Shown piece by piece: positions 33,697 to 40,516 of a stretch of 40,516 bases of DNA. The stretch lies in assembly GCA_009777445.1 (NCBI GenBank), contig WRLV01000010.1:1-40516 (forward strand). Reading direction: 5' to 3'. The notes beneath the pieces are model-generated. The model saw only the letters and a list, made by a program, of their open reading frames with translations, made no database searches and was not told the DNA's origin. Numbering within the stretch: position 1 is the stretch's first letter; each line of letters starts with the position of its first letter. Source of the DNA: Oscillospiraceae bacterium (GTDB taxonomy: Bacteria; Bacillota; Clostridia; Oscillospirales; Ruminococcaceae). Position numbers and translations under genes: made by a program.

Positions 33697-33778
33697 AGTT
33701 TGAAAACAAATCTACAAAAACGGGGAAAACGAAACTTTTCATTTCTCGTTGGTGCGAGGGGGCATGTTGAAAAAAATG
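33697..33778 (+). promoter_or_regulatory. Dispersed 5' leader copy before ogt
   Basis: From AGTTTGAAAAC to the ATG this leader has the same length as the second leuC leader (84 positions including two bases after the start codon) and aligns without gaps. By hand count 34 of the first 43 positions match. AACGA and TCGTT can pair around an ACTTTT-containing loop, in the same place as the ATCAAA/TTTGAT hairpin of leuC. Confidence 0.6.
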
Positions 33779-34267
33779 ACGCATACTTGCACCATGAACA
33801 CCCGTATAGGCGAAATTAGGCTCTCTGCCGTAGAAAACGAACTCACGGGGCTGTGGTTTACAGGGCAAAAACATTATCCCAAACAAATTGCTCTATGGGA
33901 AAATAACCCAAATCTTCCTGTTTTCGCCACGCTTCGTGAATGGCTTGCGAAATATTTTGAAGGCGAATATTTTAAGCAAAAAATCAAACTTCGCCCTGCC
34001 GGAACAGATTTTCAAAAATCAGTTTGGAACAGTTTGCTTGAAATTCCGGTTGGGCAGATTGTCACATACGGGGAGATTGCCAATCGAATTAATTGCAAAT
34101 CAGCAAGAGCGGTCGGCGGTGCCGTTGGGCGTAATCCCATATCTATATTAATCCCATGTCATAGAGTTGTCGGCGCGAACGGCAATATAACAGGCTATGC
34201 GGGCGGGATTGACAAAAAAAGAGCGTTGCTTAAAATTGAGCGAAGTATGAGTCACTTTGAAGTATAA
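33776..34267 (+). CDS. ogt: Methylated-DNA--protein-cysteine methyltransferase
   Basis: This suicide repair enzyme transfers the methyl group from O6-methylguanine to its own Cys. The 163-residue protein contains the acceptor motif ILIPCHRVVGANGNITGYAGG (split around Cys in PCHRV, about residue 129). The preceding helix-turn-helix region has QIVTYGEIANRINCKSARAVG. There is no Ada-type N-terminal domain. Possible earlier in-frame starts (TTG 33749, ATG 33764) crowd the GAGGGGG site; the ATG at 33776 matches the leader pattern. A tRNA gene begins 8 bp after the stop codon. Confidence 0.92.
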   Translation: MTHTCTMNTRIGEIRLSAVENELTGLWFTGQKHYPKQIALWENNPNLPVFATLREWLAKYFEGEYFKQKIKLRPAGTDFQKSVWNSLLEIPVGQIVTYGEIANRINCKSARAVGGAVGRNPISILIPCHRVVGANGNITGYAGGIDKKRALLKIERSMSHFEV

Positions 34268-34275
34268 AATAATAT

Positions 34276-34359
34276 GCGCCCGTGGTGAAATTGGCAAACA
34301 CGCACGGTTCAGGTCCGTGTGGAAGTGATTCCTTGGAGGTTCAAGTCCTCTCGGGCGCA
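34276..34359 (+). tRNA. tRNA-Leu (anticodon CAG)
   Basis: The acceptor stem GCGCCCG (34276-34282) pairs with CGGGCGC (34352-34358), followed by discriminator A. The D-loop contains TTGGCAAACA. The anticodon stem CACGG/CCGTG encloses TTCAGGT, with CAG at 34310-34312. A long class II variable arm (GGAA/TTCC) and a T-arm with GGTTCAAGTCC follow. The 3' CCA is not encoded. Confidence 0.95.
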
Positions 34360-34370
34360 GATATAGCAAC

Positions 34371-34399
34371 TTGATGTTTTATAAACTATGTGATATAAT
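34371..34399 (+). promoter_or_regulatory. Promoter upstream of PIN gene (distal)
   Basis: TTGATG (34371-34376) and TATAAT (34394-34399) are 17 bp apart with an extended TGA. It would give a leader of about 95 bases containing a CGTTTTT/AAAAACG hairpin. Confidence 0.6.
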
Positions 34400-34435
34400 A
34401 TACACATGTTTTTTGTCGTTTTTTTTGAAAAACGC

Positions 34436-34464
34436 TTGAAAATTTTTCTGAATTATGTTACGAT
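34436..34464 (+). promoter_or_regulatory. Promoter upstream of PIN gene (proximal)
   Basis: TTGAAA (34436-34441), 17-bp spacer, TACGAT (34459-34464) with extended TGT. The start would be near 34471, about 28 bases before the TTG start of the PIN gene. Confidence 0.45.
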
Positions 34465-34498
34465 TAAGAAAAAGTAGGTAAAGTGTGGTGAGTGAAGT

Positions 34499-34945
34499 TT
34501 GAAAATATACATGGATAACTGCTGTTACGGCAGACCATTTGACGACCAAACGCAAATAAAGGTTAGACTTGAAGCGACTGCAAAAATGTATATTCAATCG
34601 CTCGTTAGATTCAAAAGCCTTGTTTTGTATTCCTCGTTTATGCTCTCGCATGAAATAGATAAATGCCCTGTAAAAGAAACAAAAGACTATATCTCACAAT
34701 TTGTAAAAGAATTTTCGTCCTTTCACGTTAGCGAAGGCAAAAACAGCGAGGTTGCGTTACTCGCAGACGAAATTATGAAAACCGGCGTAAAATACAAAGA
34801 TGCTATTCACTTAGCTTGTTCGATGATTGCAGGGTGTGATTATATGATTACGACTGACAAGCGCGTTTTAAAATACAAAACAGACAGAATAAAAATTGTG
34901 AATCCAATCGAATTTGTAAAGATATGGGAGGAAAGCCATGACTAA
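34499..34945 (+). CDS. PIN-domain protein, putative ribonuclease toxin
   Basis: PIN domains are Mg-dependent RNases and often the toxin of VapBC-type modules. The 148-residue protein begins MKIYMDNCCYGRPFDDQ, with the first acidic active-site residue at Asp6. It has KYKDAIHLACSMIAGCDYM (about 99-117), containing the next acidic residue, and TTDKRVLKY (about 118-126). TTG at 34499 is chosen because homologues start with this strand; a GGTGAG site lies five bases upstream. The next gene overlaps by 8 bp. The gene order (PIN first, partner second) is the reverse of classical VapBC. Confidence 0.78.
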   Translation: MKIYMDNCCYGRPFDDQTQIKVRLEATAKMYIQSLVRFKSLVLYSSFMLSHEIDKCPVKETKDYISQFVKEFSSFHVSEGKNSEVALLADEIMKTGVKYKDAIHLACSMIAGCDYMITTDKRVLKYKTDRIKIVNPIEFVKIWEESHD

Positions 34946-35180
34946 TAATGTGCAGACTTCTGCTATTATGAGCGCGGGAATGAGGGTTTTGCGTGAAACA
35001 CTCGGATTGATAGAAGCTGAAATTTTTATAACAACCATTAAACAAGACTGCTTTGACTATACCGAATGGCGGCGCGATAATCTTTTTGAGAACATGAATC
35101 TTGAACAATTAGTGCATGAAGCCGCCGAATTTGAACGCTTGCACCCCGAAACTATCCCGCCAAACGCAACTATTATTTAA
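34938..35180 (+). CDS. Small partner protein of PIN gene, putative antitoxin
   Basis: The 80-residue product has no recognisable DNA-binding fold by eye. It has an N-terminal helix with ALL-type MRVLRETLGLIEAEIFI and a conserved-looking KQDCFDYTEWRRD segment (about 41-53), then an acidic helix with LEQLVHEAAEFE. Proteins of this appearance are found next to PIN-domain genes in several anaerobes. The ATG overlaps the PIN gene and has a GGGAGGAAA site, so the two are translationally coupled. An antitoxin role is inferred from the pairing only. Confidence 0.6.
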   Translation: MTNNVQTSAIMSAGMRVLRETLGLIEAEIFITTIKQDCFDYTEWRRDNLFENMNLEQLVHEAAEFERLHPETIPPNATII

Positions 35181-35206
35181 ACCCCCCCAAAGAAAGGAAT
35201 AAAACA

Positions 35207-38200
35207 ATGAAAAAATTATTATCAATCATCTTAACACTAAGCCTACTAACAGGCTTAACCCCGGCTTTAACCCTAACCGCAGGGGCAGCAGACGGCACCG
35301 GCTGGACGTTAGACCCCAACGGCACACTCACAATCTTCGACAACGATGGCATGGCAGACTGGCTCGCCAACGGCAGACTCACTTCCGGCAACATAGAAGC
35401 GGTTATCACTGTTTTTCTTGAAGATGATGTGACATACATCGGCGAACAAGCGTTTATGAACTGCGTGAATTTAATTGACATCAGTAGCAGTAGTAGAAAC
35501 ATTCATGCCGGCGTGACGACTATAGGAGACATGGCGTTTCTCGGCTGTGAAAGTCTTGAAGTCATCTTCGTTGATGACAATAACCCGAATTATGAAGATG
35601 AGAGCGGCGTGTTGTTCGATAAAGGCATGAACACCCTTTTAGTCTATCCGGAGGGGAAAGTAGAACCTGAATATCAGGTCCCCTTTGGCGTGACGACTAT
35701 AGGCTATTTGGCGTTTGCTGCTTCTAAGTTGGCTGAAATAAGGATTTCCGAAAGTGTTACAGAAATAGGAAACAACGCTTTTATAAACTCCAAGGCCCTG
35801 ACAAGCGTGGTGTTTTATCCCCCCATGGGTGGTGAACCCGGCGGCGTTGAAACTATAGGCGACTATGCTTTCTACGGTTGTATAAGTCTTGAAGAAATAA
35901 CAATCCCTTACACTGTTAAAACCATAGGCGATTATGCCTTTACCGAATGTGAAAAGTTAGCAAACGTGACAATCGGCGATGGCGTGACAAATATAGGCAA
36001 CTTGGCATTTGCCGATTGCTCTTTAGAAAACATAGTTTTTGAGGGCTCTACTCCACCGACAACGTTCGGCTCTAATGTCTTTCTCGGGGCATCACGGGCG
36101 AGTGGGGCTAAAGTTATTGTCCCTGTGAGTGGGTTCGCGAATTATAAGGGCTTAGACCCTTATCCGTTTGGCGATATTCCTATTGCGATTGGGGGTAACG
36201 GCTGGTCGTTAGACGGCGATGGCTTACTTACTATAGAAACCGATGTGGGGATGACAGGTTGGGGACTTCAAAGGGGAGTGAACACCGAACTCGTTCCTTT
36301 AGTTAAAACGGCTGTTATTAAAGAGGGTGTGACTTCTATAACCGAGGCTTCTTTTAATTCTTGTGTAAACTTAGATGCCATTACTATTCCCGACACTGTT
36401 ACCCTTATAGACAGGCTTACTTTTTATGAGTGTACGAAATTAACGAGTATAGCCCTGCCCGATGGCTTAATAACTATCGAAGTCTCCGCGTTTGAAAAAT
36501 CAGCGTTAACGAGTGTGGTTATTCCCGACAACGTGACAACGGTAGGTAGTCAGGCGTTTGCCGATTGCGTGGATTTAGAAAGCGTCTCGTTCGGTGCCGC
36601 CGTTAATCATATCGGTTCTTCTGCGTTTGTGAGGAACGAGAAATTAACAACGCTAACTTTCAAAAACCCAACACCGCCCACGTTTGACCAGCTTACTTTT
36701 GCCGGGATTGGCGCAGACGTAAAAGTGCATGTGCCGGTTTATTCGCTCGCGGCATATACAGCCGCTTTTGCTGTGCACTACCCCACTTTCGAGATTATAG
36801 AAGGCAATTTTGCCGAGGGTGACGGCTGGACGTTAAACGGCGAAGGCTTACTCACTATAGAACCCCAACTCGGCATGGCAAACTGGACTACCCACAGACG
36901 CAATTCTTCCGGTTCAAGAGAGTTGGTTACTGAAGTTGAAATTAAAAACGGCGTGCATAGTATAATCCAACAAGCATTTGCCGACTGCATTAATCTAATT
37001 GAGGTAAATATACCTGAGAGTGCGACTGACATTGATTCAACCGCCTTTAATGGGACGAGTGCTTTGCGAGAAATAAATGTTTCAAGCAGTAATGCGGCAT
37101 ATAGCGACATAGACGGCGTGCTCTTCTCTAAAGGCTATTTACAATCACTCTTATTATATCCGAGCGGCAGGCAGGAAGAAGAATACGCAATCCCTGCCGG
37201 TAGCCTGCAGATAAATACGTTAGCGTTTGCTGATTCGCAAAACTTGAAAAAGGTGAATATTCACGACAACGTGGAGGCTGTCTATCCTACCGCATTTATA
37301 AGAGCAATAAGCTTAACAGACATCAAAGTTTCAGAGGATAATCCGAATTACAGCGACATAGATGGCGTGCTGTTCAATAAAGAAAAAACAATTCTTTTTC
37401 ACTATCCCGGCGGCAGGCAAGGTGATTATTTAGTCCCCGACGGTGTGTTAACTATACACACCAGCGCGTTTGATGCTTGCGTAGGATTGACAAAGGTAAT
37501 ATTACCCGACAGTGTGCAATTGATAAGTGATAATGCGTTTAGAGATTGCATCGGTTTGACAACACTAACTTTCATAGGCGCGACACCGCCCGATTTCGGC
37601 AATTTTGTCTTCAGCGGCGTTTCGTCAAGTGGCACTGCCTATGTCCCGTTTTCGTCGAAAGCGGAGTATTTAGAGATTAGCGCGCTTGAAATTTTTAACA
37701 TTGTGGGCGTTGTCGCGGGTAGTGGTTGGTCGTTCTCTGACGATGAAGGCAAACTTATTATAGACAACGATGCCGGCATGAACGACTGGATAGCTAACGG
37801 TAGAGTCATTCCAAACATATTAGAAGAAATAAAAATAGTTGAAATTAAAAACGGTGTGACATTTATAAACGAGGCGGCGTTTTACAATTGTGTAAATTTA
37901 GCAAGCGTGAACATACCGACAAGCGTTATGGGGATTGACAATTATGCGTTTCACAACACGAAATTATTTAACAAATACGCTGACTGGGTGGTCTATGTAG
38001 ACGATTGGGTGGTTGGCCATAAGGGAGTGCTGCACAGAAATATAACATTGCGAAATGGCACCCGCGGAATTGCCACCGATGCTTTTGCAGGGATGACAAA
38101 TTTAACCAAAATCTCTTTTAAAGATGCAACGCCGCCCATTTTTGGGAGTAATGTCTTTGGCTCGGTCCCGTCAAGTATGCTGGTTTTTGTTCCGTTGGGG

Positions 38201-40132
38201 GCGAAAGCGGCGTATGAAGCGGTTGAAGCGTTAGAAGGTTTCACGATTGTGGAAGGAGACTTCGGCGGCAACGGCTGGGAGTTGTTATATGATGACGGCA
38301 AACTTGTTATATACAGAGACATCGGCATGGAAGACTGGGCAGCTAACGGCATGACGTCTTCAGGCAACAGACTATCAGTGAAAACAGTTGAAATCAAAGA
38401 AGGCGTGACTGAAATAGCACAGCAAGCATTTCACAATTGCACAAATTTGACAAGCGTGATTATTCCCGACAGTGTGACTGTTATAAGCCTTGGCGCGTTT
38501 GCACAGTGCAGTGCATTAACAAGCATAAGCTTGCCCGAGGGGTTGGAGAGCATAGGTGAACAGGCGTTTGTACAGGCAGGATTAACCGAAATCACAATCC
38601 CCGACAGCGTGATGAGTATAGGCAGTGATGCGTTTTCTGATTGCCATAGCTTAACAAGCGCGAAACTCCCAAATAACCCCACGTTCACTATCATAGAATC
38701 TTCTATATTCCGCTCATGTACTAAATTAAGCGAAATAATAATCCCTAACAACGTGATATTTATAAGAAGTTTGGCATTTGCAGGTACAGCATTAACCGAA
38801 ATCACAATCCCCGACAGCGTGGCGGTCATAGAAGGTAGCGCATTTTCATCTTGCGTGAACTTAACAAGCATAAACTTTGAAAGAAGAACAACCTTCACAA
38901 TGGAAGACTCTGTTTTCCATTATGTCCCACGAGAAGGCGCGATTGTGACCGTGCCATCCGGCACAAAGGCCCAGTATGAGGGACACCCGGCTTTAACAGG
39001 CTTTGCAATTATAGAACGCGTTGCTCAAGGTGAGGGCTGGGTGTTATACGAAAACGGCAAACTTGTTATAGACAACGACTTAGGGTTAGAAAACTGGCTT
39101 GATTATGTTCGGAGTGGAAATCCCGCCATAAGAAGCACGGTTCTCGCGATTGAATTTAAAGACGATGTGACGAATATACCCGACCAAGCATTTGATGGTT
39201 ATGGAAATTTGTTGGAAATAATAGTGGCTGAAGACAATCCAAATTATAAAAGCATAGATGGCGTGGTATTTAACAAAAACGCAAACACACTTCTAATCTA
39301 TCCGCCCGGAAGAGCAGGAACTTATAAAATCCCCGATAGCGTGCTAACGGTCGGCATGAATGCGTTTATCGGTTGCGAGAATATTACCGCCGTGATAATC
39401 CCCGAGGGTGTCACGACTATAGAAAGTGCTGCGTTTTTAAACTGCATAAATTTAGAAAGCGTGAATATCCCGACAAGCGTTACAACGCTTGAAGCCGGTG
39501 CGTTTTTAAACACAAAGTTATATAACGAACACCCTGACGGGGTAATCGTTTATATAGACAATTGGGCGGTGGGCTATAAGGGCAATATGCCTGCGAACAC
39601 AGTGTTAACAATAAAACCGGGCACCCGCGCGATTGCCGACAGAGCTTTTCAGTATAAACCAAATCTAACCGCAATAGTCATTCCCGACAGCGTGACAATG
39701 ATAGGTGATAGGGCGTTTCTGGATTGCGTTAGATTGAAAACCATAGTCTTTAAAAGCGCGACACCGCCCATTTTTGGGAATGTCTTTGGCTACGTGCCGT
39801 CAGAAGCGACGATTTATGTCCCCGTGGGGGCAAAGGCAGCGTATGAAGCCGTTGAAGCGTTAGAAGGCTTAACAATTGTCGAAGGCGAACCGTTTTTCCC
39901 CTGCAGTAACCACTGCAAAGGCGAAGGCAAATGCGACGAGCCGTGTATTCTATACGGCGACTGCAACCAAGACGGCAAAATTAATATCGCTGATTTGACT
40001 TATTTGAAGTACGCGATTGTAAAGCAACTGCCCCCAACACCGGAATGCTTCATAGCAGGGGATAGCACTATCGGGGCTGAGGATATCGGGCGGCTTAGGA
40101 ATTATTTGACGAGAAAATCAGATGAGCTGTGA
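35207..40132 (+). CDS. Secreted BspA-type leucine-rich repeat protein with C-terminal dockerin
   Basis: The 1641-residue protein starts with a signal peptide (basic MKKLL, hydrophobic core, cleavage probably after TAGAA near residue 28). It then has six modules, each opening with GW-x-L, a D/N-G-x-L strand and GM-x-x-W; they start near residues 31, 329, 538, 837, 1020 and 1275. Each continues with LRR_5/BspA repeats (VTxIxxxAFxxCxxL type) and most close with TPPxFGxxVF and a VPxGAKAAYEA strand. The tail (about 1565-1641) has a Cys-rich CSNHCKGEGKCDEPC stretch. It is followed by a dockerin-like calcium loop, GDCNQDGKINIADLTYLKYA, and a degenerate second loop GDSTIGAEDIGRLRNYL. No sortase motif is seen; cell attachment probably occurs through a cohesin partner. 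Confidence 0.9.
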   Translation: MKKLLSIILTLSLLTGLTPALTLTAGAADGTGWTLDPNGTLTIFDNDGMADWLANGRLTSGNIEAVITVFLEDDVTYIGEQAFMNCVNLIDISSSSRNIHAGVTTIGDMAFLGCESLEVIFVDDNNPNYEDESGVLFDKGMNTLLVYPEGKVEPEYQVPFGVTTIGYLAFAASKLAEIRISESVTEIGNNAFINSKALTSVVFYPPMGGEPGGVETIGDYAFYGCISLEEITIPYTVKTIGDYAFTECEKLANVTIGDGVTNIGNLAFADCSLENIVFEGSTPPTTFGSNVFLGASRASGAKVIVPVSGFANYKGLDPYPFGDIPIAIGGNGWSLDGDGLLTIETDVGMTGWGLQRGVNTELVPLVKTAVIKEGVTSITEASFNSCVNLDAITIPDTVTLIDRLTFYECTKLTSIALPDGLITIEVSAFEKSALTSVVIPDNVTTVGSQAFADCVDLESVSFGAAVNHIGSSAFVRNEKLTTLTFKNPTPPTFDQLTFAGIGADVKVHVPVYSLAAYTAAFAVHYPTFEIIEGNFAEGDGWTLNGEGLLTIEPQLGMANWTTHRRNSSGSRELVTEVEIKNGVHSIIQQAFADCINLIEVNIPESATDIDSTAFNGTSALREINVSSSNAAYSDIDGVLFSKGYLQSLLLYPSGRQEEEYAIPAGSLQINTLAFADSQNLKKVNIHDNVEAVYPTAFIRAISLTDIKVSEDNPNYSDIDGVLFNKEKTILFHYPGGRQGDYLVPDGVLTIHTSAFDACVGLTKVILPDSVQLISDNAFRDCIGLTTLTFIGATPPDFGNFVFSGVSSSGTAYVPFSSKAEYLEISALEIFNIVGVVAGSGWSFSDDEGKLIIDNDAGMNDWIANGRVIPNILEEIKIVEIKNGVTFINEAAFYNCVNLASVNIPTSVMGIDNYAFHNTKLFNKYADWVVYVDDWVVGHKGVLHRNITLRNGTRGIATDAFAGMTNLTKISFKDATPPIFGSNVFGSVPSSMLVFVPLGAKAAYEAVEALEGFTIVEGDFGGNGWELLYDDGKLVIYRDIGMEDWAANGMTSSGNRLSVKTVEIKEGVTEIAQQAFHNCTNLTSVIIPDSVTVISLGAFAQCSALTSISLPEGLESIGEQAFVQAGLTEITIPDSVMSIGSDAFSDCHSLTSAKLPNNPTFTIIESSIFRSCTKLSEIIIPNNVIFIRSLAFAGTALTEITIPDSVAVIEGSAFSSCVNLTSINFERRTTFTMEDSVFHYVPREGAIVTVPSGTKAQYEGHPALTGFAIIERVAQGEGWVLYENGKLVIDNDLGLENWLDYVRSGNPAIRSTVLAIEFKDDVTNIPDQAFDGYGNLLEIIVAEDNPNYKSIDGVVFNKNANTLLIYPPGRAGTYKIPDSVLTVGMNAFIGCENITAVIIPEGVTTIESAAFLNCINLESVNIPTSVTTLEAGAFLNTKLYNEHPDGVIVYIDNWAVGYKGNMPANTVLTIKPGTRAIADRAFQYKPNLTAIVIPDSVTMIGDRAFLDCVRLKTIVFKSATPPIFGNVFGYVPSEATIYVPVGAKAAYEAVEALEGLTIVEGEPFFPCSNHCKGEGKCDEPCILYGDCNQDGKINIADLTYLKYAIVKQLPPTPECFIAGDSTIGAEDIGRLRNYLTRKSDEL

Positions 40133-40133
40133 C

Positions 40134-40154
40134 GAACAATTGACAATGTACAAT
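40134..40154 (+). repeat. Short heptanucleotide repeat after the LRR gene
   Basis: Three 7-bp units (GAACAAT, TGACAAT, GTACAAT) begin one base after the TGA stop of the LRR gene. The unit differs from the two other heptanucleotide arrays, but the position next to a stop codon is the same. Confidence 0.5.
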
Positions 40155-40164
40155 ATTATAGTAG

Positions 40165-40184
40165 GGGACGGGCTTGCCCGTCCC
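40165..40184. repeat. REP-like palindrome
   Basis: A 9-bp perfect stem with a TT centre: GGGACGGGC (40165-40173) and GCCCGTCCC (40176-40184). No T-tract follows, so it is not a typical intrinsic terminator. GC-rich palindromes of this kind are common dispersed repeats in bacteria. Confidence 0.6.
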
Positions 40185-40200
40185 GAAATTTGAGAAAATA

Positions 40201-40229
40201 TTGACACACCCTTTAAAATATGCTATACT
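40201..40229 (+). promoter_or_regulatory. Promoter of the Rpn-family gene
   Basis: TTGACA (40201-40206), 17-bp spacer and TATACT (40224-40229) with an extended TGC. The GTG start lies 13 bases after the -10 box, so the leader would be very short or absent. Confidence 0.7.
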
Positions 40230-40241
40230 ATACAAAAAGAA

Positions 40242-40516
40242 GTGATTAAAATAAACGAAAAAGAACAAAACACAAACCATGACGGCGGATATAAGACGAT
40301 TTTATCAATCAAGGAGAACTTCCTGCATTTTCTCAATAAATACATTGAAAAACCGTGGACAAAAAACATATCCCTCGACGACATGGAGAAAATCGAAAAA
40401 AGTTTCATCACCCCCGAATTTAAGCATATCGACTCAGACATAATATACAAAACGCGATTTAACGGCTCCGACATGTATTTCTATGTCCTGCTCGAATTAC
40501 AGTCCACAGTTGACTT
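40242..40516 (+). CDS. Rpn-family recombination-promoting nuclease / transposase-like, 5' part
   Basis: The open frame runs off the right edge after 91 codons. The N-terminus has the typical order of the Rpn/PD-(D/E)XK family: HDGGYKTILSIKENFLHFLN (about 13-32), the W near 40, KIEKSFITPEF (about 52-62) and YFYVLLELQSTVD (about 79-91). The last of these contains the catalytic E-x-Q of the nuclease core. Such proteins promote DNA cleavage and recombination and are often multicopy. The start is GTG at 40242, with AAAGAAGTG as a weak site; the gene may be nearly leaderless. Confidence 0.85.
   Translation, partial: MIKINEKEQNTNHDGGYKTILSIKENFLHFLNKYIEKPWTKNISLDDMEKIEKSFITPEFKHIDSDIIYKTRFNGSDMYFYVLLELQSTVD

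Noticed and set aside
34276-34400. tRNA-Leu as integration site of a mobile island
   Set aside because: No repeat of the tRNA 3' end and no integrase gene were found in the window.
34490-34512. AGTTTGAAAATA resembling the first block of the dispersed leader
   Set aside because: Here it is the start of the PIN coding sequence, and the remaining leader blocks are missing; the match is too short.
35207-40132. Antisense frames inside the LRR gene
   Set aside because: They arise from the repetitive composition of the LRR coding strand and carry no ribosome sites or recognisable domains.

Overview
The window looks like a chromosomal segment of an anaerobic low-to-mid GC Firmicute, probably a member of the Clostridia. 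The grounds are AG-rich Shine-Dalgarno sites, a FlhB-like flagellar accessory protein, an archaeal-type split glutamate synthase, a BspA-type leucine-rich repeat protein ending in a dockerin, and an Rpn-type nuclease. No rRNA or species marker is present, so family-level placement is a guess.

Bases 1-4976 are a leftward, visibly A+T-rich accessory block. A strong leftward promoter (5159-5187) and a leader with a terminator-like hairpin precede an SPP1-type portal gene. Next come an XkdN-like tail-assembly chaperone and a chimeric toxin-like protein with a C-terminal ParB-like domain. These are followed by an array of small immunity-type genes, including two partly identical barstar genes and a CdiI-like gene. 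No capsid, sheath, tube or tape-measure genes lie between portal and chaperone, so this is either a stripped prophage or a phage-derived toxin cassette.

Bases 5302-10382 are a rightward chemotaxis operon (cheA-cheW-cheR-cheB-flhB-like) with a strong promoter and two terminator hairpins. A converging small conserved gene of unknown function follows (10395-10676).

Bases 10821-22910 hold ten rightward genes with short gaps: acyl-CoA/ACP ligase, stand-alone ACP, a degenerate ATPase/GNAT fusion, an M20 (CPS1/PM20D1-like) peptidase, leuA, leuC, leuD, leuB, serine acetyltransferase and nadA. The first four could form an N-acyl-amino-acid or acyl-transfer module, feeding directly into leucine biosynthesis genes.

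Bases 22929-33587 start at a consensus promoter followed at once by a perfect 21-bp hairpin terminator. They encode a split glutamate synthase (amidotransferase, FMN/Fe-S synthase, ferredoxin, FAD oxidoreductase, GXGXG subunit), then purF and carAB. The shared theme is glutamine-amide nitrogen handling.

Bases 33625-40516 hold ogt, tRNA-Leu(CAG), a PIN-domain toxin-like pair, a 1641-residue secreted leucine-rich repeat/dockerin protein, and the start of an Rpn-family nuclease at the right edge.

The most unusual non-coding signal is a dispersed 5' leader of about 55-85 nt. It occurs upstream of leuC (in tandem duplicate), ogt, the GXGXG subunit gene and, in shortened form, the M20 gene. It ends in a long-spaced start context (GAAAGG, 11-14 nt, TCTRAAAA, ATG) that also precedes leuB, nadA and the acyl ligase. 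Heptanucleotide tandem repeats sit at three gene junctions.
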